Positions 1 through 8,936 of a stretch of DNA of 64,000 bases are shown here, piece by piece (within the stretch, counting starts at the first letter, position 1; every line of letters begins with the position of its first letter). The notes below the pieces were generated by a model. That model saw only the letters and a program-made list of their open reading frames with translations, had not been told where the DNA came from and made no database searches. The position numbers and the translations under genes are program-made. Origin of the DNA: Chitinophaga sp. MM2321 (GTDB lineage Bacteria > Bacteroidota > Bacteroidia > Chitinophagales > Chitinophagaceae); NCBI RefSeq assembly GCF_964033635.1, contig NZ_OZ035533.1, positions 5,084,001-5,148,000 on the forward strand. Direction: 5' to 3'.

Positions 1-1207
1 CACCGAAGAAGGTAGCAAAGTTACTATTGATCCTGAATGCAGCTGCTACACCGGGCATAATACCTGCTATAGCCAGGAAAAATGCACCAGGCAGGGTTAT
101 ACGGTCCATTACTGCACCGATGTAATCGGCGGTAGATTTACCGGGTTTAACACCGGGAATGAACCCGTTATTACGTTTCATTTCATCCGCCATCTGGGTA
201 GGATTGAAGATCAACGCAGTATAAAAGTAGGTGAATACAACTACCAGTATGGCATAAATCAGGTTATACCAGGCATTTGTATGATCACTGAAGATACGTA
301 TGAAGCCGGACGCACTTTCAGAAGAAGTAGCGAAGCCTATTAAAGTAGCCGGAATGAACATAATAGCCTGGGCAAAGATGATCGGCATTACACCTGCCGC
401 ATTCACCTTGAGGGGAATGAACTGGCGTACACCACCATATTGTTTATTGCCTACAATACGTTTGGCGTAGTTGACCGGTATTTTCCGGGTACCCTGCACC
501 AGCAGGATAAGCCCCACCGTAATAATAATAAAGATGGCAATTTCCAGCAGGAAGAGGATCGGTCCACCCGCGTCACCTGCAACCTTGGTATAGAATTCTG
601 CAATTAACGCTTCTGGTAAGCGGGCAAGGATTCCCATCATGATGATGATGGAAGTACCATTACCGATACCTTTATCTGTAATCTTTTCACCAAGCCACAT
701 TACAAACAGGGTACCTGCAGTAAGTACAACAGTGGTAGAAAGCCAGAAGAAGAAGACGCCGTATTCAGGGATAATAGCGCCACCGGATTGATTACGCAGA
801 TATGCCACGTAAGCACTTGCCTGGAAGCCAGTTACCACTACCGTGAGGATACGTGTAAACTGATTGATCTTTTTGCGGCCGCTCTCTCCTTCCTTCTGTA
901 GTTTCTGGAAGTGAGGCACTGCTATCGTTAATAACTGGATAGCAATGGATGCGGAGATGTAGGGCATGATACCCAACGCAAAGATAGAGGCCCTTGAAAA
1001 CGATCCACCGGCAAACATGTTAAACAGCCCCAGGATTCCCTGATTGGAATTCTTTTCAAAGTCAGTGAGGGCGTTTGCATCAATACCAGGCAAAGCTATA
1101 TAGGATCCTATACGGTAGATGAGGACCAGGAGCAGGGTGGTTAAGATGCGATTACGCAAATCCTCAATACTCCAGATATTCTTAATCGTTTCGATAAATT
1201 TCTTCAC
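1..1207 (-). CDS. secY: SecY, protein translocase channel subunit (3' end outside window)
   Basis: Central pore of the Sec translocon in the inner membrane. It passes unfolded exported proteins and inserts membrane proteins together with SecE and SecG. The minus strand is open from a GTG at 1207-1205 to the window edge, 402 codons. The protein starts VKKFIETIKNIWSIEDLRNR and carries repeated hydrophobic segments, the IALPGIDA and GGSFSRAS stretches and a LGIMPYISASI segment typical of SecY. No ATG fits this position, so GTG is taken as the start, 78 nt after rplO. About 40-50 C-terminal residues should be missing. This is the usual last transport gene of the spc block, probably co-transcribed with rplO. 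Confidence 0.95.
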   Translation of the reverse strand, partial: MKKFIETIKNIWSIEDLRNRILTTLLLVLIYRIGSYIALPGIDANALTDFEKNSNQGILGLFNMFAGGSFSRASIFALGIMPYISASIAIQLLTIAVPHFQKLQKEGESGRKKINQFTRILTVVVTGFQASAYVAYLRNQSGGAIIPEYGVFFFWLSTTVVLTAGTLFVMWLGEKITDKGIGNGTSIIIMMGILARLPEALIAEFYTKVAGDAGGPILFLLEIAIFIIITVGLILLVQGTRKIPVNYAKRIVGNKQYGGVRQFIPLKVNAAGVMPIIFAQAIMFIPATLIGFATSSESASGFIRIFSDHTNAWYNLIYAILVVVFTYFYTALIFNPTQMADEMKRNNGFIPGVKPGKSTADYIGAVMDRITLPGAFFLAIAGIMPGVAAAFRINSNFATFFG

Positions 1208-1285
1208 AGGAAGATAAAGGTTTTATAGCGCTATTAAATATGAAAAGACGCACTACTCCGTAGGCGTCTCCTCAGTCGTAAAGTC

Positions 1286-1732
1286 TTATACCAGTTCTAC
1301 TGATCCACCTGCTGTTTCGATGGCCTGTTTAGCTTTCTCACTGATCGCGTTCACTTTGACAGAGACCTTGGTTTTCAGTTCGCCATTAGCCAGAATCTTA
1401 ACTTTGGCAGTTCTGTTAACCAAACCGTTCATAAACAGGTTTTCCATGTTGAAATCCTGGAGACCGTATTTTTCAACTAAGTGATCCAGTTGGCCCAGGT
1501 TGAAGATAGTGTATTCTTCCCGGTTATTATTTTTGAAGCCGCGTTTAGGCATACGGCGTTGGATTGGCATCTGGCCGCCTTCGAAACCTCTTTTGCTGGA
1601 ATAACCGGCACGTGACTGACCACCTTTGTTACCTTTGGTAGCAGTACCACCTTTACCGGAGGCTTCACCACGTCCGAGACGTTTCACTTTATGTACAGCG
1701 CCTTTTGCAGGCTTTAATGAATGCAGATTCAT
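1286..1732 (-). CDS. rplO: 50S ribosomal protein L15 (uL15)
   Basis: Late-assembly protein of the large subunit that contacts 23S rRNA. The 148 residues begin MNLHSLKPAKGAVHKVKRLG and contain the Gly/Lys-rich N-terminal arm (GRGEASGKGGTATKG, RAGYSSKRGFEGGQMP), the uL15 hallmark. The globular end is TAGGSVELV. Length matches bacterial uL15. It lies between rpmD and secY, the canonical spc order, with a 125-nt spacer to rpmD. Nothing odd. Confidence 0.98.
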   Translation of the reverse strand: MNLHSLKPAKGAVHKVKRLGRGEASGKGGTATKGNKGGQSRAGYSSKRGFEGGQMPIQRRMPKRGFKNNNREEYTIFNLGQLDHLVEKYGLQDFNMENLFMNGLVNRTAKVKILANGELKTKVSVKVNAISEKAKQAIETAGGSVELV

Positions 1733-1857
1733 GATTAATTGTTTTTACTTACGCGGAAATTAACCGCTCGCTTTAAATAAAAGTGTGTGTGATGTAAAGT
1801 TACAAATGTAAAAGTAAGATTATCACAGGACAATCCCACAGCAGTGTTACTTATTTA

Positions 1858-2043
1858 CTAAGCGTTAACTGTTTCTACTTTTACCAGGTGATCTACTTTA
1901 CGAACCATTCCCAGGATCTGAGGAGTTGCTTCTACTTCAACAGTAGCGTGCATTTTAGTCAGGCCCAGTGCTTTCAAGGTCAGTTTCTGCCTTTCGGAAC
2001 GGTCTATCCCACTTTTCACTTGAGTGATTTTAATCTTTGCCAT
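1858..2043 (-). CDS. rpmD: 50S ribosomal protein L30 (uL30)
   Basis: Small large-subunit protein, 61 residues, starting [20 protein letters not shown] and containing the [25 protein letters not shown] core of uL30, where the single alpha/beta domain binds 23S rRNA. Length is typical. It sits between rpsE and rplO as in most bacteria. The ATG at 2043 is 95 nt downstream of the rpsE stop, and an inverted repeat (TCCGCC..GGCGGA) lies just before it. Confidence 0.98.
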   Translation of the reverse strand: MAKIKITQVKSGIDRSERQKLTLKALGLTKMHATVEVEATPQILGMVRKVDHLVKVETVNA

Positions 2044-2138
2044 AAACCCCTATCCGCCTAAGGCGGAGTAATTTAATTGTTAATGAATTAGTTTCAAATC
2101 TCCCGGACAAATATTTTCGTTTCGGATGTCTGTGAGGA

Positions 2139-2657
2139 TCAACCGTTGAAAACTCTTTTCAGGGAAATGTTCCTGGTTCTGGCGATGCTGATGGGTTCGC
2201 GTAACATGCCCAATGCTTTAAAGGTAGCTTTTACCACGTTGTGCGGGTTAGCAGAACCTAAAGATTTAGCCAGAACGTCGGTAACGCCTACGCTTTCCAG
2301 CACAGCACGCATAGAACCTCCGGCGATTACACCAGTACCATGAGCAGCTGGTTTAATCAGTACTTTGGCAGCGCCTTCTTTCGCAAACTGATCGTGAGGA
2401 ATAGTACCGTGCATAACAGGAACCTTGATCAGGTTCTTCTTAGCATCATCTATACCTTTAGTGATAGCCTGCTGCACTTCTTTTGCTTTACCAAGACCAT
2501 GACCTACCACGCCGTTTTCATTACCTACTACTACCAGTGCGGAGAAACTGAATGTACGACCGCCTTTGGTGGTTTTAGTAACACGGTTGATAGCCACAAC
2601 TTTCTCTTTCAGCTCCAGATCACCGGCCTTTACTTTATTGAATGAATTCTTTGCCAT
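2139..2657 (-). CDS. rpsE: 30S ribosomal protein S5 (uS5)
   Basis: Small-subunit protein near the mRNA entry channel that affects decoding accuracy. The 172 residues carry the double-stranded RNA-binding S5 N-terminal domain ([18 protein letters not shown], then [13 protein letters not shown]) and the C-terminal domain ([19 protein letters not shown], then [13 protein letters not shown]). Length and motifs are normal. It lies between rplR and rpmD in the spc block. The start MAKNSFNKV is preceded by a 51-nt spacer after rplR. Confidence 0.98.
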   Translation of the reverse strand: MAKNSFNKVKAGDLELKEKVVAINRVTKTTKGGRTFSFSALVVVGNENGVVGHGLGKAKEVQQAITKGIDDAKKNLIKVPVMHGTIPHDQFAKEGAAKVLIKPAAHGTGVIAGGSMRAVLESVGVTDVLAKSLGSANPHNVVKATFKALGMLREPISIARTRNISLKRVFNG

Positions 2658-2708
2658 TTTATTTTATAAGAATTACTTGTTCAGAATTAAAAATTAGGAC
2701 CCAGGTGA

Positions 2709-3062
2709 TTAAAACTGGAGACCACCTTCTCTTGCTCCGTCAGCTACGTTTTTCACGCGGCCATGATATAAATAACCACTTCTGTCGAAGATGCAACCGG
2801 TGATACCCAGTGCAACAGCTTTCACTGCTACTGCTGCGCCAACCAGTTTAGCCTTTTCAGACTTGGTTCCTTGTTGTGCTTTAATATCCTTGTCACGGGA
2901 AGAAGCTGATGCCAGGGTAGTACCATTGGTATCATCGATCAATTGCACGTAGATATCGCTGTTGCTGCGAAATACAGACAACCTTGGCGCTTGTGCAGTA
3001 CCGGAGATCTTTTTACGGATGCGGTAGCGGATCTTCTGTCTCCTGTTAACTTTTGTGCTCAT
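2709..3062 (-). CDS. rplR: 50S ribosomal protein L18 (uL18)
   Basis: Large-subunit protein that binds 5S rRNA and helps attach it to the central protuberance. The 117 residues begin [18 protein letters not shown] and include the [18 protein letters not shown] strand and the C-terminal [24 protein letters not shown] motif region of uL18. Length is normal. It lies between rplF and rpsE. The upstream spacer to rplF holds an almost perfect hairpin, described separately. Confidence 0.98.
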   Translation of the reverse strand: MSTKVNRRQKIRYRIRKKISGTAQAPRLSVFRSNSDIYVQLIDDTNGTTLASASSRDKDIKAQQGTKSEKAKLVGAAVAVKAVALGITGCIFDRSGYLYHGRVKNVADGAREGGLQF

Positions 3063-3109
3063 TTGAGTTTTATTTTATTACCCCGATACTGCCGGGATAT
3101 ACTGTTAAA

Positions 3110-3143
3110 ATTAGCTAATCAGCGGGATAGCTGACTAGCTAAT
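3110..3143. repeat. Intercistronic hairpin, rplF-rplR spacer
   Basis: Two 14-nt arms, ATTAGCTAATCAGC and GCTGACTAGCTAAT, pair with one mismatch around the loop GGGATA. There is no U-tract on the transcribed (minus) strand after it, so it is more likely an mRNA processing or stability element than a terminator. Confidence 0.7.
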
Positions 3144-3154
3144 TAAAGATTTTT

Positions 3155-3709
3155 TTATTTACCAGCTGATTTACCAGCTTTCTTACGTACCACTTCATCA
3201 CTGTAGCGAACACCTTTACCTTTGTAAGGCTCTGGTTTACGCAGGCTGCGGATCTTTGCAGCTACCTGACCCAGTAACTGGTTATCGATACCTTCCAGCA
3301 TGATCTTAGGGTTCTGACCTTTTTCTGTTAAGGTAGCTACCTTCAGTTCTTTTGGAATTTCGATAATGATATTGTGAGAGTAACCCAATGCGAGATCAAG
3401 TAACTGACCGTTGTTAACAGCTTTATAACCAACACCCACCAGTTCCAGTTGTTTTTTATAACCTACTGTAACACCTTCAACCATGTTAGCGAGTAAAGCG
3501 CGGTAAAGACCGTGCAGTGCTTTGTGACGAATCTGTTCTGTGGGGCGGATTACTGTTAATACGCCGTCTTTCACTTCGATCTTCATTTCCCGGTCGATGT
3601 CCTTTTTCAGTTCACCTTTTGGGCCTTTTACGGTTACTTCATTAGCAGGGGATACAGTAACTGTAACACCAGTTGCTAATTTGATAGGAGCTTTACCTAT
3701 ACGTGACAT
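3155..3709 (-). CDS. rplF: 50S ribosomal protein L6 (uL6)
   Basis: Large-subunit protein at the base of the L7/L12 stalk, near the sarcin-ricin loop and the elongation-factor site. The 184 residues show the duplicated L6 fold: N-terminal MSRIGKAPIKLATGVTV with VKGPKGELKKD, and the C-terminal signature KPEPYKGKGVRYSDEVVRKK. The usual family length is about 180. It lies between rpsH and rplR. The upstream spacer contains a perfect 15-bp hairpin. Confidence 0.98.
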   Translation of the reverse strand: MSRIGKAPIKLATGVTVTVSPANEVTVKGPKGELKKDIDREMKIEVKDGVLTVIRPTEQIRHKALHGLYRALLANMVEGVTVGYKKQLELVGVGYKAVNNGQLLDLALGYSHNIIIEIPKELKVATLTEKGQNPKIMLEGIDNQLLGQVAAKIRSLRKPEPYKGKGVRYSDEVVRKKAGKSAGK

Positions 3710-3798
3710 AACTTCTGTTTAAAGTTTATTTGAGATTTATTTACCGGTTATCCGTGTTCAGCGCCGTATAGAAAGCTTAATTGTCAGATAACTTATGT

Positions 3799-3833
3799 TT
3801 GGTTTATTGGTTGCATAACAACCAATAAACCAA
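3799..3833. repeat. Perfect 15-bp hairpin, rpsH-rplF spacer
   Basis: Arms TTGGTTTATTGGTTG and CAACCAATAAACCAA are exact complements around the 5-nt loop CATAA. It starts only a few bases after the rpsH stop. It may protect or process the polycistronic mRNA; a terminator inside this operon is unlikely because no long U-run follows. Confidence 0.8.
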
Positions 3834-3837
3834 TATA

Positions 3838-4236
3838 TTAATAGATGTAGCAAACTACTTCGCCACCTACATTTTGAGCTTTGGCTTCCTTATCGGTCAT
3901 TACACCTTTGGAAGTAGAAATGATAGCCACGCCTAAACCATTCTTCACACGTTTAAAATCTTCAGGTTTAGAGTACTGACGCAGGCCTGGACGGCTGATA
4001 CGTTGCAGATCTCTAATAGCGGGCACTTTAGTTAAGGGATCATACTTCAAAGCGATCTTGATAACGCCTTGTTTCGTATCTTCTTCGAATTTGTACTTCA
4101 GGATATAACCTTTGTCGTACAGAATTTCTGTAATGCGTTTTTTCAGCTTGGATGCCGGAATCTCCACGATCCTGTGGGTGGCCATTTGCGCGTTCCGGAT
4201 TCTTGTCAGGAAGTCTGCTATTGGATCAGTAACCAT
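3838..4236 (-). CDS. rpsH: 30S ribosomal protein S8 (uS8)
   Basis: Small-subunit assembly protein that binds helix 21 of 16S rRNA. The 132 residues open MVTDPIADFLTRIRNAQMAT and close with the S8 signature region GLGVAIISTSKGVMTD followed by GGEVVCYIY. Length is standard. In E. coli this protein represses the spc operon by binding rplE-region mRNA; whether that holds here cannot be told from the sequence. It lies between rpsN and rplF. Confidence 0.98.
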   Translation of the reverse strand: MVTDPIADFLTRIRNAQMATHRIVEIPASKLKKRITEILYDKGYILKYKFEEDTKQGVIKIALKYDPLTKVPAIRDLQRISRPGLRQYSKPEDFKRVKNGLGVAIISTSKGVMTDKEAKAQNVGGEVVCYIY

Positions 4237-4312
4237 TGTTGAAATAGTTTGATAATGTTTACAATGCGATATCCAATCGTATTAGATGGGAATCAAATAA
4301 CTTTCATTTTCG

Positions 4313-4370
4313 GATTTCTTGATTTTGTGATTTACGGATTTAAATTCCTAAATACGAAAATCAAAAAATC
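4313..4370. repeat. Long imperfect hairpin, rpsN-rpsH spacer
   Basis: Two AT-rich arms of about 29 nt, built from GATTT-like repeats, are inverted relative to each other with roughly five mismatches. The spacer between rpsN and rpsH is 148 nt and contains little else. The feature belongs to a series of inverted repeats in the spacers of this operon. Confidence 0.5.
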
Positions 4371-4384
4371 AAAAAATATTGATT

Positions 4385-4654
4385 TTACCAGCTGGCTTTA
4401 GTTACGCCAGGGATTTTGCCTGCGAGGGCCAGGTCGCGGAACATGTTCCTGCAAAGGCCGAAGTGACGCATGTATCCTTTAGGACGACCGGTCAGCTGGC
4501 ATCTGTTGTGCAGACGAACAGGGGAAGCGTTCTTAGGCAGTTGATCCAGTGCGCTATAGTCACCGGCAGCTTTCAGGGCAGCGCGCTTTTCAGCAAATTT
4601 TGCTACCATTGCTTCTCTTTTCCTTTGTCTGGCTTTTACGGATTCTTTTGCCAT
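4385..4654 (-). CDS. rpsN: 30S ribosomal protein S14 (uS14), zinc-free type
   Basis: Small-subunit head protein near the A and P sites. The 89 residues begin [19 protein letters not shown] and end with the uS14 signature [20 protein letters not shown] followed by [18 protein letters not shown]. The length (89, not about 61) and the lack of the paired CxxC of the short form place it in the C- type that does not need zinc. It lies between rplE and rpsH; the ATG is 20 nt after the rplE stop. Confidence 0.97.
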   Translation of the reverse strand: MAKESVKARQRKREAMVAKFAEKRAALKAAGDYSALDQLPKNASPVRLHNRCQLTGRPKGYMRHFGLCRNMFRDLALAGKIPGVTKASW

Positions 4655-4674
4655 AATTATATTATCGTTTCGAT

Positions 4675-5250
4675 TTACTGATTATCTTTTTTCATGTTCC
4701 TGAACGGCATACCCAATTCTCTCAGCAGCTCGTAAGCTTCTTCGTTGGTTTTTGCAGTGGTAACAAAAGTGATATCCATACCGGACATTTTTGTTACTTT
4801 ATCGATATCGATTTCAGGGAAGATGATTTGTTCTGTGATACCCATTGTGTAGTTACCACGACCATCAAAAGCTTTTTCGTTGATACCTTTGAAGTCACGT
4901 ACACGTGGCAGGGAAACAGATACCAAACGATCCAGGAAGTCGTACATATTAGTGCTGCGCAATGTAACGCGTGCACCGATAGGCATGTTCTTTCTCAGTT
5001 TGAAATTGGAGATATCTTTCTTAGACATGGTAGCGATAGCTTTCTGTCCGGAAATACGGGACATTTCGTCTACAGCGATGTCTACGAGTTTTTTATCACC
5101 CACAGCACCATTGATACCCTGGTTGAGGCAAATTTTTACCAGACGGGGTACCTGCATTACACTTTTGTAATTGAATTTCTTCATCAGTGCACCTGCAACT
5201 TCCTGGTGATATTTAGTTTGCAGTCTCGGAGTATATTTAGAGTTAGCCAT
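4675..5250 (-). CDS. rplE: 50S ribosomal protein L5 (uL5)
   Basis: Large-subunit protein that binds 5S rRNA and contacts the P-site tRNA. The 191 residues contain the L5 signature region [16 protein letters not shown] and [15 protein letters not shown], and end in [19 protein letters not shown] few residues longer than E. coli L5, as is usual in this phylum. Its ATG shares one base with the stop of rplX (TAATG), so the two are translationally coupled. Confidence 0.98.
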   Translation of the reverse strand: MANSKYTPRLQTKYHQEVAGALMKKFNYKSVMQVPRLVKICLNQGINGAVGDKKLVDIAVDEMSRISGQKAIATMSKKDISNFKLRKNMPIGARVTLRSTNMYDFLDRLVSVSLPRVRDFKGINEKAFDGRGNYTMGITEQIIFPEIDIDKVTKMSGMDITFVTTAKTNEEAYELLRELGMPFRNMKKDNQ

Positions 5251-5588
5251 TATTTAATTACCTCCCCTGATTTTTTAGCGATACGAATTAATTTACCATT
5301 ATCTCTCTGCCTGTTCACCCTGGTAGGTGCACCCGCCTTTGCATCCCACAACATTACGTTGGAAATAGCGATAGGCGCTTCCTGCTTTACAATACCACCT
5401 TTGGTATTCTGTGCGGTAGGCTTCGTATGTTTGGTAATAATGTTAACGCCTTCTACAAGAATGCGGGCCTTCACAGGATTTACTTCCAGCACTTTGCGTG
5501 CTTTGGTCCGATCCTTATCATCGCCGGCAATTACCGCAACCAGGTCGCCCTTTTTAATGTTGAATTTAGGCTTAAATCTAGTTTTCAT
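5250..5588 (-). CDS. rplX: 50S ribosomal protein L24 (uL24)
   Basis: Assembly-initiator protein of the large subunit that binds the 5' end of 23S rRNA. The 112 residues begin [20 protein letters not shown], which is the KOW motif ([22 protein letters not shown], here with ARKVLEVN), and continue [13 protein letters not shown]. Its stop overlaps the rplE start by one base. The 169-nt spacer before it, after rplN, contains a perfect 18-bp hairpin. Confidence 0.98.
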   Translation of the reverse strand: MKTRFKPKFNIKKGDLVAVIAGDDKDRTKARKVLEVNPVKARILVEGVNIITKHTKPTAQNTKGGIVKQEAPIAISNVMLWDAKAGAPTRVNRQRDNGKLIRIAKKSGEVIK

Positions 5589-5698
5589 TACTTTGATTTA
5601 TTTATAAACGCCAAGCGAAACAGCTGTTTCGCTTGATTAATGTTTTGTCTCGTTTTGCAAACGGGCTGCAAAGATAAGAAACATTTATGAATTTTGGA

Positions 5699-5738
5699 AT
5701 TTTGGAATTTTTTGATGTAGATCAAAAAATTCCAAAAT
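5699..5738. repeat. Perfect 18-bp hairpin, rplN-rplX spacer
   Basis: Arms ATTTTGGAATTTTTTGAT and ATCAAAAAATTCCAAAAT are exact inverses with loop GTAG. The adjacent GAATTTTGGAATTTTG run is a short tandem repeat of the same arm sequence, suggesting local duplication. It sits just after the rplN stop in the transcript and before rplX. Attenuation or RNase processing are both possible. Confidence 0.8.
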
Positions 5739-5757
5739 CAGGGAATCCGTAAATCTC

Positions 5758-6126
5758 TTATAACACCTCAGGAGCCAGGGAGATAATTTTCATATAACCC
5801 TTGTCTCTCAGCTCACGTGCAACCGGACCGAAAATACGGGTACCGCGAGGTTCGTCTGAGTTGTTCAGCAGTACAACCGCGTTGTCGTCGAAACGGATAT
5901 AAGAACCATCTTTACGACGTAATTTGTTTTTGGTTCTTACGATTACGGCTTTCGTAACCATACCTTTTTTTACACCACCGCCAGGCATAGCATCCTTTAC
6001 AGTTACTACAATCCTATCGCCTACTTTAGCGTAGTCCTGGCCGGAGTTACCTAACACGCGGATGCAAAGAACTTCTTTGGCACCACTGTTATCAGCCACA
6101 CTCAGCCTTGATTCCTGTTGTATCAT
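5758..6126 (-). CDS. rplN: 50S ribosomal protein L14 (uL14)
   Basis: Large-subunit protein at the subunit interface, next to the factor-binding site. The 122 residues start [20 protein letters not shown] and include the L14 signature [20 protein letters not shown] and [20 protein letters not shown], ending SLAPEVL. Length (122) is exactly canonical. It lies between rpsQ and rplX. Confidence 0.99.
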   Translation of the reverse strand: MIQQESRLSVADNSGAKEVLCIRVLGNSGQDYAKVGDRIVVTVKDAMPGGGVKKGMVTKAVIVRTKNKLRRKDGSYIRFDDNAVVLLNNSDEPRGTRIFGPVARELRDKGYMKIISLAPEVL

Positions 6127-6201
6127 CGTAATGAGTTTGAATTTGTTTAATCAGCGGCTGTAACCGGGGTTGCCGGATACAGCTTGAAACAAAATAAATA
6201 A

Positions 6202-6462
6202 TTATTTTACTTTAGCGATTACTTCTACCAGTCTCCAGCATTTGTTTCTGCTTAAAGGACGTGTTTCCGCAATTCTTACGGTATCCCCTATGTTACACTC
6301 GTTCTTGTCGTCATGCGCCATGAACTTGGTAGATTTTTTAACGAATTTACCATAGATGGGGTGCTTTACCTTACGCTCCACTTTAACAGTGATGGTTTTA
6401 TCCATTTTGTTGCTGGCAACCACACCAATCCTGGTTTTTCTTAATTTTCTTTCGGTCGTCAT
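6202..6462 (-). CDS. rpsQ: 30S ribosomal protein S17 (uS17)
   Basis: Early 16S rRNA-binding protein of the small subunit. The 86 residues carry the OB-fold with [20 protein letters not shown] and the signature [20 protein letters not shown]. Length is normal. It lies between rpmC and rplN. The spacer to rplN contains a GCTGTA..TACAGC hairpin at about 6157-6183. Confidence 0.98.
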   Translation of the reverse strand: MTTERKLRKTRIGVVASNKMDKTITVKVERKVKHPIYGKFVKKSTKFMAHDDKNECNIGDTVRIAETRPLSRNKCWRLVEVIAKVK

Positions 6463-6549
6463 TGTTGAAAGTATTTAACCCTCTTTTACAGAGGTCATAA
6501 ATGTGTTATACTAATGCTGTCTAGCAATCCCGGCGATGCCGGGGAGGAT

Positions 6550-6750
6550 TTAGAAGCCCAGTTGTTTTTTGCGCAATTCAGTTTGCATACGTGCAATATC
6601 GCGTCTCACGGAGCGGATGCTCATCGGATTTTCGATAGGCGTGATTGCATGACCGAATGTCATCTTCTTTAAGCGCAGTTCCTCTGCAGAGATTCTCTCT
6701 TTGAGGTCTTGTTCGCTCAGGCCTTTCAGATCCAGCTTTTCTTTTGCCAT
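6550..6750 (-). CDS. rpmC: 50S ribosomal protein L29 (uL29)
   Basis: Small helical protein by the polypeptide exit tunnel, where trigger factor and SRP dock. The 66 residues run MAKEKLDLKGLSEQDLKERI to ARMQTELRKKQLGF, two antiparallel helices typical of uL29. It lies between rplP and rpsQ. A CCCGGC-GAT-GCCGGG mini hairpin (about 6529-6543) stands in the spacer after it. Confidence 0.97.
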   Translation of the reverse strand: MAKEKLDLKGLSEQDLKERISAEELRLKKMTFGHAITPIENPMSIRSVRRDIARMQTELRKKQLGF

Positions 6751-6819
6751 TGTATTTAATTTGATTCAGTTTGCTACCGGAGCAGCTCACCGGATTTATT
6801 AGTTATTGTATACCTGTAA

Positions 6820-7239
6820 TTAAGCAACGAAATCGCGGCTGGTTACAAATTTTACTTTGATGGGCAGTTTCTGTGCTGCGAGTTCCATCGCTTCTTTCGC
6901 TACCTGTAAGGAAACGCCGTCTGCTTCAAATAAAATTCTACCTGGTTTAACTACTGCTGCCCAATGGTCAGGAGCACCTTTACCTTTACCCATCCTCACT
7001 TCCAAAGGCTTAGCTGTGATAGGCTTGTCAGGGAAAATGCGGATCCAAACGTTACCTTCACGTTTCATATGCCTAGTCAGGGCCACACGGGCAGCTTCGA
7101 TCTGCCTGTCTGTGATCCACTTAGGTTCTAATGCTTTAAGACCGAAAGTACCAAAGGAGAGGGTAGCGCCTCTTTTAGCGTTCCCTTTGATGCGGCCTTT
7201 GTGCATCTTCCTGTGTTTCGTTCTTTTTGGCTGTAACAT
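6820..7239 (-). CDS. rplP: 50S ribosomal protein L16 (uL16)
   Basis: Large-subunit protein that positions A-site tRNA near the peptidyl-transferase centre. The 139 residues begin [20 protein letters not shown] and include [20 protein letters not shown] and [20 protein letters not shown], both uL16 signatures. Length is normal (about 137-140). It lies between rpsC and rpmC in S10 order. Confidence 0.98.
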   Translation of the reverse strand: MLQPKRTKHRKMHKGRIKGNAKRGATLSFGTFGLKALEPKWITDRQIEAARVALTRHMKREGNVWIRIFPDKPITAKPLEVRMGKGKGAPDHWAAVVKPGRILFEADGVSLQVAKEAMELAAQKLPIKVKFVTSRDFVA

Positions 7240-7296
7240 CGTCTATGTTGTTAATGTTAATAGTAATTGTTAATGTTTGCTTTACCCACAGATATA

Positions 7297-8091
7297 CTAT
7301 CTGCGGCCACCGCCACGGTTATCACCGCCTCTTCTGTCACCACCACCGCGGTGATTTCTGTCGCCATGATCTCTGCGTTCTCCACCATGATGATGTTCAC
7401 GACCACCGCCGCGGTTGTCACCTTCTTTGCCGGTTAACACGTTAGGGTTCAGATCGCGTTGACCCAGTACTTCACCTTTACAGATCCATACTTTGATCCC
7501 GATTTTACCGTAAACGGTTAAAGCGAAGAGGGAAGCGTAATCGATGTCCATACGGAAAGTGTGCAAAGGTACGCGACCTTGCTTCATTTCTTCTGAACGG
7601 GCGATTTCAGCACCACCTAAACGGCCGCTTATTTTCACTTTGATACCTTCTGCTCCCATTCTCAGTGCAGTAGCAATAGCCATTTTGATAGCACGTTTGT
7701 AGTTGATACGGCTTTCAATTTGTTTGGCGATTGTTTCAGCAACGATGTTGGCATCCATTTCAGGACGACGGATTTCGAGAATATTGATCTGTACATCCTC
7801 TTTACCAGTCAGTTTCTTCAGCTCTTCTTTGATGCGATCAACTTCTCCACCACCTTTACCAATGATGATACCTGGTTTAGACGTATGAACAGTGATGATC
7901 AACTTACCTAAAGTTCTTTCGATCACAACTCTTGAGATACCGCCTTTATTGATACGGGCGTTCAGATAAGTTCTGATCTTGTTATCTTCGATCAGTTTGG
8001 TAGCATAATCTTTTTTGCTGCCATACCAATTAGAGTCCCATCCTCTGATGATACCTAACCTGTTACCAATAGGATTTGTTTTCTGACCCAT
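7297..8091 (-). CDS. rpsC: 30S ribosomal protein S3 (uS3) with His/Gly/Arg-rich tail
   Basis: Small-subunit head protein forming part of the mRNA entry tunnel and helicase. The N-terminal KH domain ([20 protein letters not shown]) and C-terminal S3 domain ([20 protein letters not shown], then [18 protein letters not shown]) are complete by about residue 215. The protein then runs on to residue 264 in a low-complexity tail of GG, HHH, RRD and RGG units (about residues 225-264). Basic C-terminal extensions of S3 are known in several phyla, but this one is repetitive and histidine-bearing. It lies between rplV and rplP. Confidence 0.97.
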   Translation of the reverse strand: MGQKTNPIGNRLGIIRGWDSNWYGSKKDYATKLIEDNKIRTYLNARINKGGISRVVIERTLGKLIITVHTSKPGIIIGKGGGEVDRIKEELKKLTGKEDVQINILEIRRPEMDANIVAETIAKQIESRINYKRAIKMAIATALRMGAEGIKVKISGRLGGAEIARSEEMKQGRVPLHTFRMDIDYASLFALTVYGKIGIKVWICKGEVLGQRDLNPNVLTGKEGDNRGGGREHHHGGERRDHGDRNHRGGGDRRGGDNRGGGRR

Positions 8092-8152
8092 GTTCTGGTT
8101 ATTTGTCTATTAGTTTAATAGTTTTAATTTCTATCTCTGTGGTATGAAACGC

Positions 8153-8503
8153 TTATTGAGCACTTTTACCATCCACCACAATCGTAACGTGATTACTTCT
8201 CTTGCGGATACGGTAACCCCTTCCCTGTGGAGCCGGGCGCATTCTTTTCAGGGTGCGGCCGCCATCTACAAAAATGGTTTTTACGATCAGGTTAGCATCT
8301 TCAACCCTGGCACCTTCGTTCTTCACTTTCCAGTTTGCGATAGCAGATACCAGCAGTTTTTCTAAAGGTACGCTCGGGTGCTTTGGATGGAATTTCAAAA
8401 TATTCAAAGCCTTCTCCACATCCAGACCACGGATTAAGTCTGCCAGCAAACGCATTTTGCGGGTGGATGTCGGATTGTTGTTCAGCTTAGCTACTGCTTC
8501 CAT
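8153..8503 (-). CDS. rplV: 50S ribosomal protein L22 (uL22)
   Basis: Large-subunit protein whose loop lines the exit tunnel; loop mutations give macrolide resistance in other species. The 116 residues begin [20 protein letters not shown] and hold the signature [20 protein letters not shown] followed by [12 protein letters not shown]. Length is normal. It lies between rpsS and rpsC. The spacer before it contains a nested hairpin. Confidence 0.98.
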   Translation of the reverse strand: MEAVAKLNNNPTSTRKMRLLADLIRGLDVEKALNILKFHPKHPSVPLEKLLVSAIANWKVKNEGARVEDANLIVKTIFVDGGRTLKRMRPAPQGRGYRIRKRSNHVTIVVDGKSAQ

Positions 8504-8530
8504 TGTTATTAATTTCTTTTATTATTTAGT

Positions 8531-8592
8531 GTCTGATGCCTGATGTTTGATGGATTGGTTTGAAACCTGTCTTCAAACCTCAAACGCCAGAC
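8531..8592. repeat. Nested hairpin, rpsS-rplV spacer
   Basis: Three stacked stems are visible: GTCTG/CAGAC (8531-8535 with 8588-8592), GTTTGA/TCAAAC (8545-8550 with 8580-8585) and GGTTTGAA/TTCAAACC (8557-8564 with 8572-8579). Together they make a long, interrupted cruciform filling most of the 95-nt spacer. Confidence 0.65.
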
Positions 8593-8598
8593 TATAAT

Positions 8599-8865
8599 TT
8601 ACATTTTCTTATTTACGTGACCTCTAAAGTTACGTGTGGGTGCAAATTCGCCCAGTTTATGACCAACCATAAATTCCGTTACATAAACAGGAATAAATTT
8701 GTTGCCATTGTGTACAGCGAAAGTGTGACCAACGAAATCAGGCGTAATAGTAGAACGGCGACTCCAAGTTTTGATAACTGTTTTCTTGGTGCCCACATTC
8801 ATTTTCTCCACCTTATTCTCTAGTTTCTGGTCTACGTAAGGACCTTTTTTTATGGAACGAGCCAT
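8599..8865 (-). CDS. rpsS: 30S ribosomal protein S19 (uS19)
   Basis: Small-subunit head protein that contacts S13 and the A-site side of the decoding region. The 88 residues begin [20 protein letters not shown] and carry the signature [20 protein letters not shown] and [20 protein letters not shown]. Length is normal. It lies between rplB and rplV. Confidence 0.99.
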   Translation of the reverse strand: MARSIKKGPYVDQKLENKVEKMNVGTKKTVIKTWSRRSTITPDFVGHTFAVHNGNKFIPVYVTEFMVGHKLGEFAPTRNFRGHVNKKM

Positions 8866-8890
8866 GTCTTCTTATTTATGATTTTTCCAA

Positions 8891-8935
8891 TTTCGGATTC
8901 CGGATCTTTACTTTCCGGAATCCGAATTCCGAAAT
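8891..8935. repeat. Hairpin, rplB-rpsS spacer
   Basis: CGGATTCCGG (8894-8903) pairs perfectly with CCGGAATCCG (8915-8924); flanking AATTTC and GAAAT extend it less exactly. It fills the 71-nt gap between rplB and rpsS and lacks a U-tract on the transcribed strand. Confidence 0.65.
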
Positions 8936-8936
8936 A

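Noticed and set aside
4828..5607. Plus-strand frame of 259 codons opposite rplE and rplX
   Set aside because: Antisense to two certain ribosomal genes, odd composition, no domain.
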